Assembly: GCF_011250635.1 (NCBI RefSeq)
Contig: NZ_JAANNP010000001.1
Coordinates: 395,480 to 459,479 of the forward strand
Direction: 5' to 3'
DNA from: Motilibacter deserti
Lineage (GTDB): Bacteria; Actinomycetota; Actinomycetes; Motilibacterales; Motilibacteraceae
Length of the DNA: 64,000 nt
Part shown: positions 1-7,476 of the stretch, in pieces
How positions within the stretch are numbered: position 1 is the stretch's first letter
How the letters are laid out: each line of letters begins with the position of its first letter
Made by a program: the position numbers and the translations under genes
Notes under the pieces: model-generated
The model's input: the letters and a program-made list of their open reading frames with translations, nothing else
Database searches by the model: none
Told to the model about the DNA's origin: nothing

Positions 1-385
1 GACGAGCCGGCCTGTAAGCCGGATTCTGTCCCGCCGCCGGAGCGACGGGGGCGGCCATCCATCTAGGACCGCCGTTGCCGGCGGCCTCGTGCGGCCTACC
101 CGGAAGCTCGGGCGGGCCGCCCTCCCCAGCTGACGCTGTGCGCTTCCTGTCTGGCCTTGCTCCGGGCGGGGTTTGCCGAGCCGCTCGGGTCACCCCGAAC
201 GCTGGTGGTCTCTTACACCACCGTTTCACCCTTACCGGCGCTCGAAGCTCCGGCGGTCTGTTTTCTGTGGCACTTTCCCGCGGGTCGCCCCGGGTGGGTG
301 TTGCCCACCGCCCTGCCCTGTGGAGTCCGGACTTTCCTCGGCGGGGCCCCGGAGGGACCCGTCGCGACCGCCCGGCCGGCTCGTC
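1..385 (-). ncRNA. rnpB: RNase P RNA (bacterial class A)
   Basis: Catalytic RNA of RNase P, which trims the 5' leader of tRNA precursors. Read on the minus strand, the sequence has the conserved core blocks of bacterial RNase P RNA: the GAGGAAAGTCCGGACTCC block near 320-337, the GGTAAGGGTGAAACGGTG block near 220-238, and the GACAGAATCCGGCTTACAG 3' block near 12-30. The first 12 bases of the window (GACGAGCCGGCC) are perfectly complementary to 374-385, forming the terminal P1 helix, so both ends are essentially present. At most a few 3' bases may be lost at the window edge. Its promoter must lie upstream, at positions above 385, overlapping the start of the divergent transporter gene. Confidence 0.95.
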
Positions 386-420
386 CGCGGCCAGGGTACC
401 GGCACGTACAGTCCCTCCCC

Positions 421-1551
421 GTGCCCGCAGTAGTCGCCCTGGCCGGAGCCCTGGCCGTCCTGACCGGCTGGCTCTCCCAGGACGGGGCGCAGGACGTGCT
501 CGAGCGCAGCGCGCCGGTCCTCGGCTTCCTCGTCGCGGTGACCGTCCTGGCCGAGCTCGCCGACGACGCCGGGCTCTTCGAAGCGGGCGCCAGCATCACC
601 GCGCGGCTGGGCGGCGGCAGCGTGCGCCGGCTCTTCCTCCTGGTGTGCCTGCTCTGCACGGTGACGACGCTCGTGCTCAGCCTGGACACGACGGCCGTGC
701 TGCTGACCCCGGTCGTGCTCGCGATGTGCCGGCGGCTCGGCCTGCCGGCGCTGCCGTTCGCGTTCGCCACGATCTGGCTGGCGAACACCGCGAGCCTGCT
801 GCTCCCGGTCTCCAACCTCACGAACCTGCTGGCCGCGCACGAGCAGGGCCTCGACGCGTTGACGTACGCCCGGCACGCGGCCCTCCCGCAGGCCGCCGTC
901 CTGGTCGTCACGGTAGCCGTCCTGCTGCTGCGGCACCGACGGGCGCTGCGCGGCACGTACGCCGTGGCCCCCCACCCGAGCGCCGAGGACCCGGTGCTGC
1001 TCCGTCTCGCGGCGGCCGTGACCGGAGTCGTCGCCGTGCTCCTCGTCCTGGGGCTGGCGCCGTGGGCGGTGGCGACGGGCGGGGCGGCCGTGCTCGTCGC
1101 CGCGTACGCCGGAAAGCGGCGCGACCGGCTCCGGCTGCGACTGCTGCCTTGGCGTCTGGTCGTGATGACCATCGGGCTCTTCCTCGTCGTGCAAGGCCTG
1201 CAGGAGCACGGGCTGACGCGGCTGCTGCACGACCTGGCCGGCGACGGGGAGGGCGGCGGCGCGCTGCTCCGGCTCACGGCCGTCTCCGCGGTCGCGGCGA
1301 ACGCCGTCAACAACCTGCCGGCCTATCTCGCGCTCGAGCCGATGGCGGGGACGGCGGACCGGCTGCTGGCGGTGCTCGTCGGGGTGAACGCCGGCCCGCT
1401 CGTCCTGCTGTGGGGCTCGCTGGCCACGCTGCTGTGGCGCGAGCGCTGTGCGGCCCGCGGCGTCCGGGTCGGTGCCTGGCAGTTCGCCCGCGAGGGCCTT
1501 CTAGTGGTGCCAGCCGCGCTCGTGGCCGGGGCCCTCGCCATCGGTCGCTAA
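421..1551 (+). CDS. ArsB/NhaD-superfamily membrane transporter
   Basis: Predicted polytopic inner-membrane ion transporter of 376 residues. A GTG start at 421 is chosen because upstream sequence in frame is RNase P RNA. About ten hydrophobic segments are visible. Family-like polar breaks inside membrane segments are SLDTTAVLLTPV (about 87-98), SNLTNLL (about 131-137) and NAVNNLP (about 294-300); the two related halves with 'D-T-T' and 'N-N-L-P' signatures are typical of ArsB, NhaD and SLC13-like carriers. Substrate cannot be told from sequence; arsenite, Na+/H+ exchange or a dicarboxylate are all possible. No arsenic-resistance neighbours (arsR, arsC) are visible, which argues against a dedicated ars operon. 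A hairpin at 1577-1601 may end the transcript. Confidence 0.75.
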   Translation: MPAVVALAGALAVLTGWLSQDGAQDVLERSAPVLGFLVAVTVLAELADDAGLFEAGASITARLGGGSVRRLFLLVCLLCTVTTLVLSLDTTAVLLTPVVLAMCRRLGLPALPFAFATIWLANTASLLLPVSNLTNLLAAHEQGLDALTYARHAALPQAAVLVVTVAVLLLRHRRALRGTYAVAPHPSAEDPVLLRLAAAVTGVVAVLLVLGLAPWAVATGGAAVLVAAYAGKRRDRLRLRLLPWRLVVMTIGLFLVVQGLQEHGLTRLLHDLAGDGEGGGALLRLTAVSAVAANAVNNLPAYLALEPMAGTADRLLAVLVGVNAGPLVLLWGSLATLLWRERCAARGVRVGAWQFAREGLLVVPAALVAGALAIGR

Positions 1552-1576
1552 CGCTCTAGAACTGATTAGCCCGAAC

Positions 1577-1601
1577 GGGTGATGACGGAAACGCATCACC
1601 C
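1577..1601 (+). terminator. Hairpin downstream of the transporter gene
   Basis: Perfect 8-bp stem GGGTGATG / CATCACCC with a 9-nt loop, starting 26 bases after the transporter stop and followed by CAAAAGG. It could be an intrinsic terminator with a very weak U-tract. The left-arm sequence recurs inverted once more (TCACCCGT near 1616-1623), so a protein-binding site in front of the next gene is the alternative. Confidence 0.4.
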
Positions 1602-1709
1602 AAAAGGCTCTGCGCTTCACCCGTTGTGACCGACATGATGAGTGCGTAGTCAACGCAGGGTCGCGAGGAAGTAGCGGTCCGTGACCTCCAACCGCCGCAG
1701 GAGCCTCTC

Positions 1710-2147
1710 ATGTCGCGCAACGTCACCCGTCGTCACGTCGCTTCGCTCGCCCTGGTCACGGTCGGGGTCACGGCCGGCCTCGTCGGGACCGCGACCACGG
1801 CCTCGGCCAAGCGGCTCCCCGTCGCCACCCTCACCCCCGACGTGGTCACGACCGCGAGCGCCCCCGCGGCGCCGACGGTCACCGGGTCCGCGGTCAGCTC
1901 GGCGGGCTACACCCTCCGCTTCACGGACAACGCGGACGACGAGACCGGCTTCCGCATGCAGAAGTCGACGGACTACGGCACCACGTGGGTGGACGTCGAG
2001 GGCACGGACACCGCTGCGCTCGAGGGCACCGGCGGCTACGGGATGGTGCGTACGCCGCGCGCCGGCGTCGGCTTCGGCACCCAGCTGCGCGTCGTCGCCG
2101 TCAACGAGACCGGCATCGGCGCCAGCGACCCGCGCACCTGCTGCTGA
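1710..2147 (+). CDS. Small secreted protein with a fibronectin-III-like region
   Basis: A 145-residue exported protein of unknown function. The N-terminus (basic MSRNVTRRH, hydrophobic stretch to about residue 26, then TASAK) is a signal peptide with an AxA cleavage site near 31-33. Residues about 50-140 read like one fibronectin type III-like beta sandwich (APAAPTVTGSAV..., FTDNADDETGF, LRVVAVNETG), the pattern seen in surface-adhesion and carbohydrate-active proteins. No catalytic motif is present. The protein ends in Asp-Pro-Arg-Thr-Cys-Cys. A clear ribosome binding site (AGGAG) lies 8-9 bases upstream of the ATG. It is convergent with the RNase H/phosphatase gene. Confidence 0.7.
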   Translation: MSRNVTRRHVASLALVTVGVTAGLVGTATTASAKRLPVATLTPDVVTTASAPAAPTVTGSAVSSAGYTLRFTDNADDETGFRMQKSTDYGTTWVDVEGTDTAALEGTGGYGMVRTPRAGVGFGTQLRVVAVNETGIGASDPRTCC

Positions 2148-2215
2148 CCCGCGCGTCTGCTGCCGGCGGAGCCGGGGCCAGCCCCCGGTCGCCCTGACAC
2201 GTGCAGCGGCTGGGG

Positions 2216-3400
2216 CTACAACCCCGGGTCCCCCAGCAGCCCCGCCAGATGGGTCGTGCTGTTGAACGCCCGCAGCGACGCTCCACCGTCCGGCCACCAT
2301 TGGACCAGGTGCAGCGACGCCGGCGTCATCTCCATGCGGAAGACCGTGTGCGAGGGCGCGTCCAGTGCCAGGCGCACGAGCTGCTTGAGCGGCGTCACGT
2401 GGCTGACCACGACGACGGTCCGCCCCGCATAGCGCGCGATCACCTTGTCCCTGGCCCGCTTCACCCGGGCGCCCACCTCGTCGAGGCTCTCGCCTTCCGG
2501 GGGTGCCACGGCCGGCGAGTCGAGCCACGCCTGCAGCTCGTCGGGCCACTGCTCGCGGACGGCCGCCAGGTCGAGGCCGTCCCACTTCCCGAATGATGCT
2601 TCGGCGAAGCCCTCTTCCACCTTCACCGGTACGCCCGCGAAAGCGGCGACGGCCTCGGCCGTCTCGCGCGCCCGCTGCAACGGCGAGGAGACCACGGCCA
2701 CCGGGCGGTCACCGCCGCAGAACGCGGGCAGCGCACGCGCGGCGGCCTCGGCCTGGGCACGCCCTCGCTCGGTCAGCCCCGGGTCGCTGCCGTCCCGGCC
2801 GCAGAACAGCTTGCGCAGCGTGTTCGCGGACTCCCCGTGCCGGACGAGCACGAAGGTGGTCGGCGTGCCGACGTCGTCCCATCCGGTGAGCTTGTTGGCG
2901 GGGACGGGCGGCTCCGGCTCGGCCTCGTCGATCGCGACCGGGACGGCGGCACCGCCCGCGACACTGACCTTCGGCGTCCAGCTCTCCCCGCGCGCCTCGG
3001 CGTCCATCGCCTCGTTGGCGAGCCGGTCGGCGTGCGAGTTCTGCGCCCGCGGGATCCAGGTGTAGCGGACCCGGGACTGGTCGAAGGCGTTCCGCGCCGC
3101 GAGTGCCAGCGGCTGCAGCGGCGGGTGCTTGATCTTCCAGCGCCCGCTCATCTGCTCGACGACGAGCTTGGAGTCCATCCGGACCTCGACCGTCGCGGAC
3201 GGGTCGATCTCAGCGGCCGCGCGCAGGCCCTCGACGAGCCCGGTGTATTCGGCCACGTTGTTGGTCGTACGCCCCAGCCCGCCGGCGCGCTCGGCCAGCA
3301 CCTGGCCGGTGTCCGCGTCCTTCACGAGCGAGCCGTAGCCGGCGGGCCCGGGGTTGCCCCGCGACCCGCCGTCGGCCTCGACGACGAGCCGGCGCGTCAC
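2216..3400 (-). CDS. Bifunctional RNase H / histidine phosphatase
   Basis: A 394-residue fusion well known in actinobacteria. The N-terminal RNase HI domain (about 1-135) shows the acidic set: D in EADGGSRGNPG, E in NNVAEYTGL, D in RMDSKLVVEQM and D in SHADRLANEAMD. A linker (about 140-180) leads to a histidine-phosphatase domain (about 185-390) with the VLVRHGES motif, SSPLQRARETA, and the second histidine in VSHVTPLKQL. The RNase H part cleaves RNA in RNA:DNA hybrids. The phosphatase part is of the CobC/acid phosphatase type, and an alpha-ribazole phosphatase role in cobalamin synthesis has been assigned to such fusions. GTG start, overlapping the stop of the upstream zinc-ribbon gene by 4 bases (GTGA), indicates translational coupling. 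Confidence 0.92.
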   Translation of the reverse strand: MTRRLVVEADGGSRGNPGPAGYGSLVKDADTGQVLAERAGGLGRTTNNVAEYTGLVEGLRAAAEIDPSATVEVRMDSKLVVEQMSGRWKIKHPPLQPLALAARNAFDQSRVRYTWIPRAQNSHADRLANEAMDAEARGESWTPKVSVAGGAAVPVAIDEAEPEPPVPANKLTGWDDVGTPTTFVLVRHGESANTLRKLFCGRDGSDPGLTERGRAQAEAAARALPAFCGGDRPVAVVSSPLQRARETAEAVAAFAGVPVKVEEGFAEASFGKWDGLDLAAVREQWPDELQAWLDSPAVAPPEGESLDEVGARVKRARDKVIARYAGRTVVVVSHVTPLKQLVRLALDAPSHTVFRMEMTPASLHLVQWWPDGGASLRAFNSTTHLAGLLGDPGL

Positions 3401-4182
3401 AGCCCGGACTCGGCGGTGCGGACCAGGATGCGGCGGCACTCCTCGCAGCGCAGCACCTCGTCACTCGGGGCGTCGCGGAAGCGCGCGAGGTCGACGGTGT
3501 TGAGCTCGAGCCGGCAGCCCTGGCAGCGCCGCTGCTTGAGCTCGGCCGCGCCGATGCCGGCGGAGGAGGCGCGCACCTTCTCGTACAGGCTAAGCAGCTC
3601 GCCGCCCACGTCGCGGACCACGGCCTCGCGGGCCTGCTGGGTCAGGTAGGCCTCGTTGTCGATCTCCTCGACCGCGGCGTCCCGCCGTCCGACCGCGGCG
3701 GCGCGCTTGCCCTCGACCCCGGCGGCGTCGGCCCGCAGCCGCTCGACCTCGGACTGCACCTCCTCGGCGCGCTCCATGACGGCCAGCTCGACGTCCTCGA
3801 GCTCGGACTGCCGGCGCGCGAGCGAGGCGAGCTCGGACTGCAGGTCCATGAGCTCCTTCGGCGAGGAGACCCGGCCCGAGTCCAGGCGGGCCTGGTCGCG
3901 GCGGGCGCGGGCACGTACCTGCTCGACGTCGGCGTCCGCCTTGGCCTGCTCGCGCTCGAGGTCGCTCGCCCGCGTCTCGGCGGCGACGGTGAGGTCGCGC
4001 AGCCGGCGCAGGTCCCGGTCGAGCTGCTCAATCTCGGCGTGCTCGGGCAGCGTGCGACGGCGGTGGGCGAGCTGGTCGAGGCGGGCGTCGAGGCCCTGCA
4101 GGTCGAGCAGGCGCAGCTGCTCGGCGGGGTCGGCCTTCAGGGCAGGCTCCTCTATCGCGATGACGGCACGTGGAGCGTCCAC
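3397..4182 (-). CDS. Coiled-coil zinc-ribbon protein (DUF164 family)
   Basis: A 261-residue protein of the C4-type zinc-ribbon family, usually encoded beside nif3-like and RNase H genes in actinobacteria. Residues about 20-190 are a long charged coiled coil rich in Leu, Glu, Arg and Ala. The C-terminus carries two CxxC knuckles, CQGC and CEEC, that form the zinc ribbon. The family resembles the CT398/FlgZ-type fold; a role in nucleic-acid or secretion complexes has been suggested but is not settled. The start is uncertain: a GTG at 4182 lies inside the end of the nif3-like gene, giving an overlap of about 31 bases; the conserved part begins near ADPAEQLRLL. Confidence 0.85.
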   Translation of the reverse strand: MDAPRAVIAIEEPALKADPAEQLRLLDLQGLDARLDQLAHRRRTLPEHAEIEQLDRDLRRLRDLTVAAETRASDLEREQAKADADVEQVRARARRDQARLDSGRVSSPKELMDLQSELASLARRQSELEDVELAVMERAEEVQSEVERLRADAAGVEGKRAAAVGRRDAAVEEIDNEAYLTQQAREAVVRDVGGELLSLYEKVRASSAGIGAAELKQRRCQGCRLELNTVDLARFRDAPSDEVLRCEECRRILVRTAESGL

Positions 4183-5300
4183 GGGTCGGTGACGGCCCGC
4201 GAGACGACTGCCTCCACCGTAATGCCGTCCGCGGCGAGCCCGGCACGCAATCGCGCGGCGGCGTCGGCGAGCCACGGCCACTCGGTGGCCCAGTGGCCCG
4301 CGTCGACCAGGGCGAGCCGCCGCTCGGCGCGCTCGTCCGCGGCGGGGTGGTGGCGCAGGTCGGCCGTGACGTACGCGTCGGCGCCCGAGCGGCGCGCCGC
4401 GGCGAGGAGCGAGTCCCCCGACCCCCCGCAGACCGCGACGGTGCCGATGCGCGCGTCGGGGTCGCCGGAGGCGCGCACGCCGACCGGCGCGGCCGGCAGC
4501 GCACGCGCGACCCGCCGCGCGAACTCCGACAGCGGCACCGGCTCGGCAAGCCGCCCGACCCGGCCGATCCCGCGCGGGCCCGGCGGAAGGGCCAGCTCGA
4601 GCACGTCGAAGGCCGGCTCCTCGTAGGGGTGGGCCGCCCGCAGGGCCTGCACGACCGCAGCCCGGCGCCCCCGGGGCAGCACCATCTCGACGCGGGCCTC
4701 CTCGACGTACGCCGCCTCCCCCACGCGCCCGACCGCCGGCTGCGCGCCCGGCCCGGGCAGGAACGTGCCCGTCCCGTCCGCGACGAAGGCGCACCGCGTG
4801 TAATCGCCGATCGCGCCGGCGCCGGCGGCGGACAGCGCGTCGACGAGACGGTTGGCGTCCGCCCGCGGCACGAAGGCGATGATCTTGTCCAGCGGGTCGG
4901 CCGGGCGCGGGTCGAGCGGCACCAGCCCCGTGAGGCCGATCGCGGCGGCGAGCGCGTCCGAGACGCCCGGGTCGGCGACGTCGGCGTTGGTGTGCGCGAC
5001 GTGCAGGGCTACCCCGTTGCGGATCAGCCGGTGCACCAGCCGCCCCTTGGGCGTCGTGGCGGCCACCGACGAGGTCCCGCGCAGGTAGAGCGGGTGGTGC
5101 GTGACGAGCAGGTCGTAGCCGCCGTCCACGGCCTCCTCGACCGTCGCCTCGACCGGGTCGACCGCGAACAGCACCCGGCGTACCGGGGCGTCGGGGTCGC
5201 CACAGACCAGCCCGACGGCGTCCCACGGCTCGGCCCAGCGCGGGTCGTAGAGCGCGTCGAGCACGGCCACGACGTCGCCCAGCGTGGCGGTGCCCGCCAT
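4152..5300 (-). CDS. Nif3-like dinuclear metal centre protein
   Basis: A 382-residue member of the Nif3/YbgI family (DUF34), sometimes annotated as GTP cyclohydrolase I type 2; the true activity is unclear. Metal ligands of the family are recognisable: the THHPLYLRG histidines (about 67-75), HTNADVADPG, and the C-terminal DAGHWATEWPW histidine and glutamate. The middle insert (PYEEPAFDV region) is the PII-like domain found in the long bacterial form, so length fits. The ATG shares its A with the TGA of the small zinc-ribbon gene upstream (TGATG), and the 3' end overlaps the next gene, so the four genes at 2216-5464 form one coupled operon. Confidence 0.9.
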   Translation of the reverse strand: MAGTATLGDVVAVLDALYDPRWAEPWDAVGLVCGDPDAPVRRVLFAVDPVEATVEEAVDGGYDLLVTHHPLYLRGTSSVAATTPKGRLVHRLIRNGVALHVAHTNADVADPGVSDALAAAIGLTGLVPLDPRPADPLDKIIAFVPRADANRLVDALSAAGAGAIGDYTRCAFVADGTGTFLPGPGAQPAVGRVGEAAYVEEARVEMVLPRGRRAAVVQALRAAHPYEEPAFDVLELALPPGPRGIGRVGRLAEPVPLSEFARRVARALPAAPVGVRASGDPDARIGTVAVCGGSGDSLLAAARRSGADAYVTADLRHHPAADERAERRLALVDAGHWATEWPWLADAAARLRAGLAADGITVEAVVSRAVTDPWTLHVPSSR

Positions 5301-5464
5301 CAGGACCCGCCGTCGGCGAGCAGGGCGTCGTCCTCCCCCGGGCCCGGGCTTCCCCCGGCGTTGGCGTCGCCGTGCGACACCTCGAGGGCACAGACGGGAC
5401 AGGCGGCCACGGGGTGCTCGCTCGGCCAACTGGCCCCGCACCGCTGACAGGTCAGGCGCTCCAC
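5300..5464 (-). CDS. 54-residue zinc-ribbon protein coupled to nif3-like gene
   Basis: Short reading frame starting with GTG at 5464 (GTG-GAG-CGC...) and ending in TGA that overlaps the ATG of the nif3-like gene (TGATG). It has an upstream AGGAGAGG ribosome binding site. The predicted protein begins VERLTCQRCGASWPSEHPVAACPVC and carries two CxxC pairs (CQRC and CPVC) spaced like a minimal zinc ribbon, followed by a Gly/Pro/Asp-rich tail. It is likely the first gene of the operon that continues to the RNase H/phosphatase. Function unknown; a zinc-binding adaptor is an inference from the cysteine pattern. Too short for many gene callers, so it is easily missed. Confidence 0.65.
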   Translation of the reverse strand: MERLTCQRCGASWPSEHPVAACPVCALEVSHGDANAGGSPGPGEDDALLADGGS

Positions 5465-5503
5465 GCGCTCACCCTCTCCTAGCCACGCCGGGGAGGCGGC
5501 AAG

Positions 5504-5575
5504 TGGGCCCGGACGGGTTCGAACCGCCGACTCCCTCGGTGTAAGCGAGGTGCTCTACCGCTGAGCTACGAGCCC
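5504..5575 (-). tRNA. tRNA-Val (anticodon TAC)
   Basis: The minus strand folds as a standard cloverleaf: acceptor GGGCTCG pairing with CGGGCCC, D-arm GCTC...GAGC, anticodon stem CTCG/CGAG around loop CTTACAC (anticodon TAC), and T-arm with GTTCGAA. The discriminator base is A and CCA is not encoded. It decodes GUA. Confidence 0.95.
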
Positions 5576-5583
5576 GACGGCCC

Positions 5584-6096
5584 TCAGGGTACGGGCTCTG
5601 CGAGCGCGGCGACGGCCGCTCGGTAGTCGGCGGGGTCGCGCGCCTCTCCCGGCCCGTTGACCACGGACCAGCGCACGAGGCCCTCGGCGTCGAGCAGGAA
5701 CGTGCCGCGGGTCGCGAAGCCGCGCGGCTCGAAGAAGACGCCGTAGGCGCGCGACACGTCGCCGTGCGGCCAGAAGTCCGACAGCAGCGGGTAGGTGATG
5801 CCCTCGCGCTGGGCGAAGACGCGCAGCGCGGGCGACGGGTCGCAAGAGACCCCGACCACCTGGACGCCCTCGAGGCCAGAGGCCTGCTCGTCGGTCTCCG
5901 CGAGCTCGTCGCGCACGGCGCACAGCTCCCCCGTGCACGTCGGGGTGAAGGCGTGCGGGAAGAACACGAGCAGGACGGGCCGGCCCCGCAGCGCCGAGAG
6001 CCGCAGGGGCGTGCCGTGCTGGTCCTCGAGCTCGAAGTCGGGCGCGGGCGTGCCCACGGCCGGCGGGGTCTGCCGGACGGAGCCCTCGGCGCTCAT
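5584..6096 (-). CDS. AhpE-like peroxiredoxin
   Basis: A 170-residue thiol peroxidase of the AhpC/TSA superfamily that reduces peroxides in the cytoplasm. The thioredoxin-fold core is clear: PDFELEDQHG (about 19-28), then the active-site stretch FFPHAFTPTCTGELCAVRD (about 45-63) with the peroxidatic Cys in TPTC; a second Cys five residues later could act as resolving thiol, as in some Bcp/AhpE proteins. An Arg in the C-terminal half (EPRGFATRGTFLLD) fits the conserved active-site arginine. It sits just downstream of DUF3052 on the same strand (10 bases apart). The pairing of peroxiredoxin, DUF3052 and divergent aceE is a recurring actinobacterial arrangement. Confidence 0.9.
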   Translation of the reverse strand: MSAEGSVRQTPPAVGTPAPDFELEDQHGTPLRLSALRGRPVLLVFFPHAFTPTCTGELCAVRDELAETDEQASGLEGVQVVGVSCDPSPALRVFAQREGITYPLLSDFWPHGDVSRAYGVFFEPRGFATRGTFLLDAEGLVRWSVVNGPGEARDPADYRAAVAALAEPVP

Positions 6097-6106
6097 GCGC
6101 AGCCCG

Positions 6107-6538
6107 TCACTTGCGCGCGGCCTTGGGCGCGACGAGCCGGGTGCCCTGCCACTCGCGGCTGGCGCTCACGCTGCTCGTCGACGACAGCCCTGCCGTGGGC
6201 GCGGCGTCGCCGATCTCGCTCGGCTCGACATGGCCCGGCCGGCCCGTCTTGGGCGTCAGCAGCCAGACCATGCCGCCGTCGGCGAGGTCGGTCAGCGCGT
6301 CCACCAGCGCGTCGACGAGGTCACCGTCGCCGTCGCGCCACCAGAGCAGCACCACGTCGACGACGTCGTCCGGCTCGCCCCCGACGAGCTCGTTGCCCGA
6401 CAGGGCGACGATGCTCTCGCGCAGCTCCTCGTCGCAGTCGTCGTCGTAGCCCAGCTCCTGGACCATCTGCCCAGGCTTGATGCCGAGCCGCGCACCCACT
6501 GCGCGCTGGCCTTCCGCGGGCTCCGCGGTCGCGCTCAC
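6107..6538 (-). CDS. DUF3052 family protein
   Basis: A 143-residue conserved actinobacterial protein of unknown function. It is recognised by the N-terminal block LGIKPGQMVQELGYDDDCDEEL, the central VVLLWWRDGDGDLVDALVDAL and the ending GLSSTSSVSASREWQGTRLV, which together are the family's signature. There is no signal peptide or membrane segment, and it is strongly acidic. It is encoded directly upstream of the peroxiredoxin and close to aceE. The fold has been compared to a phosphotransferase-like or DNA-binding-like domain, but no activity is established. Confidence 0.85.
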   Translation of the reverse strand: MSATAEPAEGQRAVGARLGIKPGQMVQELGYDDDCDEELRESIVALSGNELVGGEPDDVVDVVLLWWRDGDGDLVDALVDALTDLADGGMVWLLTPKTGRPGHVEPSEIGDAAPTAGLSSTSSVSASREWQGTRLVAPKAARK

Positions 6539-6674
6539 CCTGCTCCTCCCCGACGCGTCACCAACCCGTCGCCGCCCTCCGTCCAGGCGCCGTTGCCGTA
6601 GTCAACGCCGTCAGGACGAACGCGCGCAAGCGCAACGAGCGGTTACGTCGCCGCGAGTCGGGCATCGGGCAGCC

Positions 6675-6938
6675 ATGCAGGCTGACGCGCAACGGGGTAG
6701 CGGGCGGGTCGTGCGGTGGGACGAACACGCCAGGAAGGGCGCGCTCGTCATCGACTCGCTGCCCGCCGAGGTGGGGTTCGACGGCGACGCGATCGACGCC
6801 GCCGGGCGCCACGGCGTCGAGCCCGGCGAGCTCGTCGAGGTGGTCTACGCCCTGGTCGGCCCACCGGCGGGCGAGGGGGCCGAGCGCGCGGCGGCCGGGC
6901 CGGCGTACCGCGCGACGAGGGTGACGCCCACCGACTAG
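6675..6938 (+). CDS. 87-residue cold-shock-like small protein
   Basis: Small soluble protein starting at ATG 6675. The order of residues in GRVVRWDEHARKGALVIDSLPAEVGFDGDAI and then GVEPGELVEVVYAL follows a cold-shock-domain beta-barrel: G-x-V-x-W/F, a glycine turn, I-x-D, V-x-F, and G-x-x-V-x-F-x-hydrophobic. The aromatic RNP1/RNP2 nucleic-acid-binding residues are mostly missing, so RNA binding is doubtful. Function is unknown. It is divergent from DUF3052 and convergent with yjbQ. Alternative: an unrelated OB-fold protein. Confidence 0.55.
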   Translation: MQADAQRGSGRVVRWDEHARKGALVIDSLPAEVGFDGDAIDAAGRHGVEPGELVEVVYALVGPPAGEGAERAAAGPAYRATRVTPTD

Positions 6939-6972
6939 GGCGGCCACCGACGAGGACGGGCGCCGCTCGGCC

Positions 6973-7386
6973 TCAGCCACCCAGGAAGCTGAGCCGCACC
7001 TCGCGGCGCGGGTTGTCGACGTTCGTGTCGACGAGCACCAGCGACTGCCAGGTGCCGAGCGTCATCGCACCGCGGACGACGGGGACCGTCGCGTGCGGAG
7101 GGACGAGTGCCGGGAGCACGTGGTCGCGCCCGTGGCCGGCAGTCCCGTGCCGGTGCCGCCAGCGGTCGTCGGCCGGCAGCAGGTCGCGCAGCGCGGCGAG
7201 CAGGTCGTCGTCGCTGCCCGCCCCGGTCTCGATCACCGCGATGCCTGCCGTCGCGTGCGGCACCCAGAGCGAGAGCAGCCCGTCGCCGCCGCCGCTGGCC
7301 TCTCGGACGAACGCCGCGCACCGGTCGGTGAGGTCGTACGCGGCCTCCTGGCCGCCGGTCCGGACCTCGATCACCTGCGTCTTCAT
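6973..7386 (-). CDS. YjbQ-family protein (UPF0047)
   Basis: A 137-residue member of the UPF0047/YjbQ family, some of which show weak thiamine-phosphate synthase activity. Conserved features are the WVPHATAGIAVIE block (about 42-54) with its histidine, DLLPADDRWRHRH, the HVLPALVPP stretch with further histidines, and the C-terminal TWQSLVLVDTN...PRREV. The start is chosen at ATG 7386 (MKTQVIEV...) because an AGG lies at suitable distance; an ATG three codons upstream (7395) is also possible. The gene is divergent from aceE. Confidence 0.88.
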   Translation of the reverse strand: MKTQVIEVRTGGQEAAYDLTDRCAAFVREASGGGDGLLSLWVPHATAGIAVIETGAGSDDDLLAALRDLLPADDRWRHRHGTAGHGRDHVLPALVPPHATVPVVRGAMTLGTWQSLVLVDTNVDNPRREVRLSFLGG

Positions 7387-7476
7387 GGCCTTCATCCTGC
7401 CTCTGAGCTGCCGTGTCGCATACTCCTCGCGCCCCCCTGGTGACGAGCACCCCCCGGGGGAGGGACACTGTGCGGT

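Noticed and set aside
157-420. N-terminal extension of the transporter frame
   Set aside because: These codons lie within RNase P RNA on the other strand; the conserved protein begins at the GTG at 421.
4183-5391. A 664-residue fusion upstream of the zinc-ribbon protein
   Set aside because: The upstream part is the wrong-frame shadow of the nif3-like gene with Arg/Ala/Gly-rich nonsense composition.
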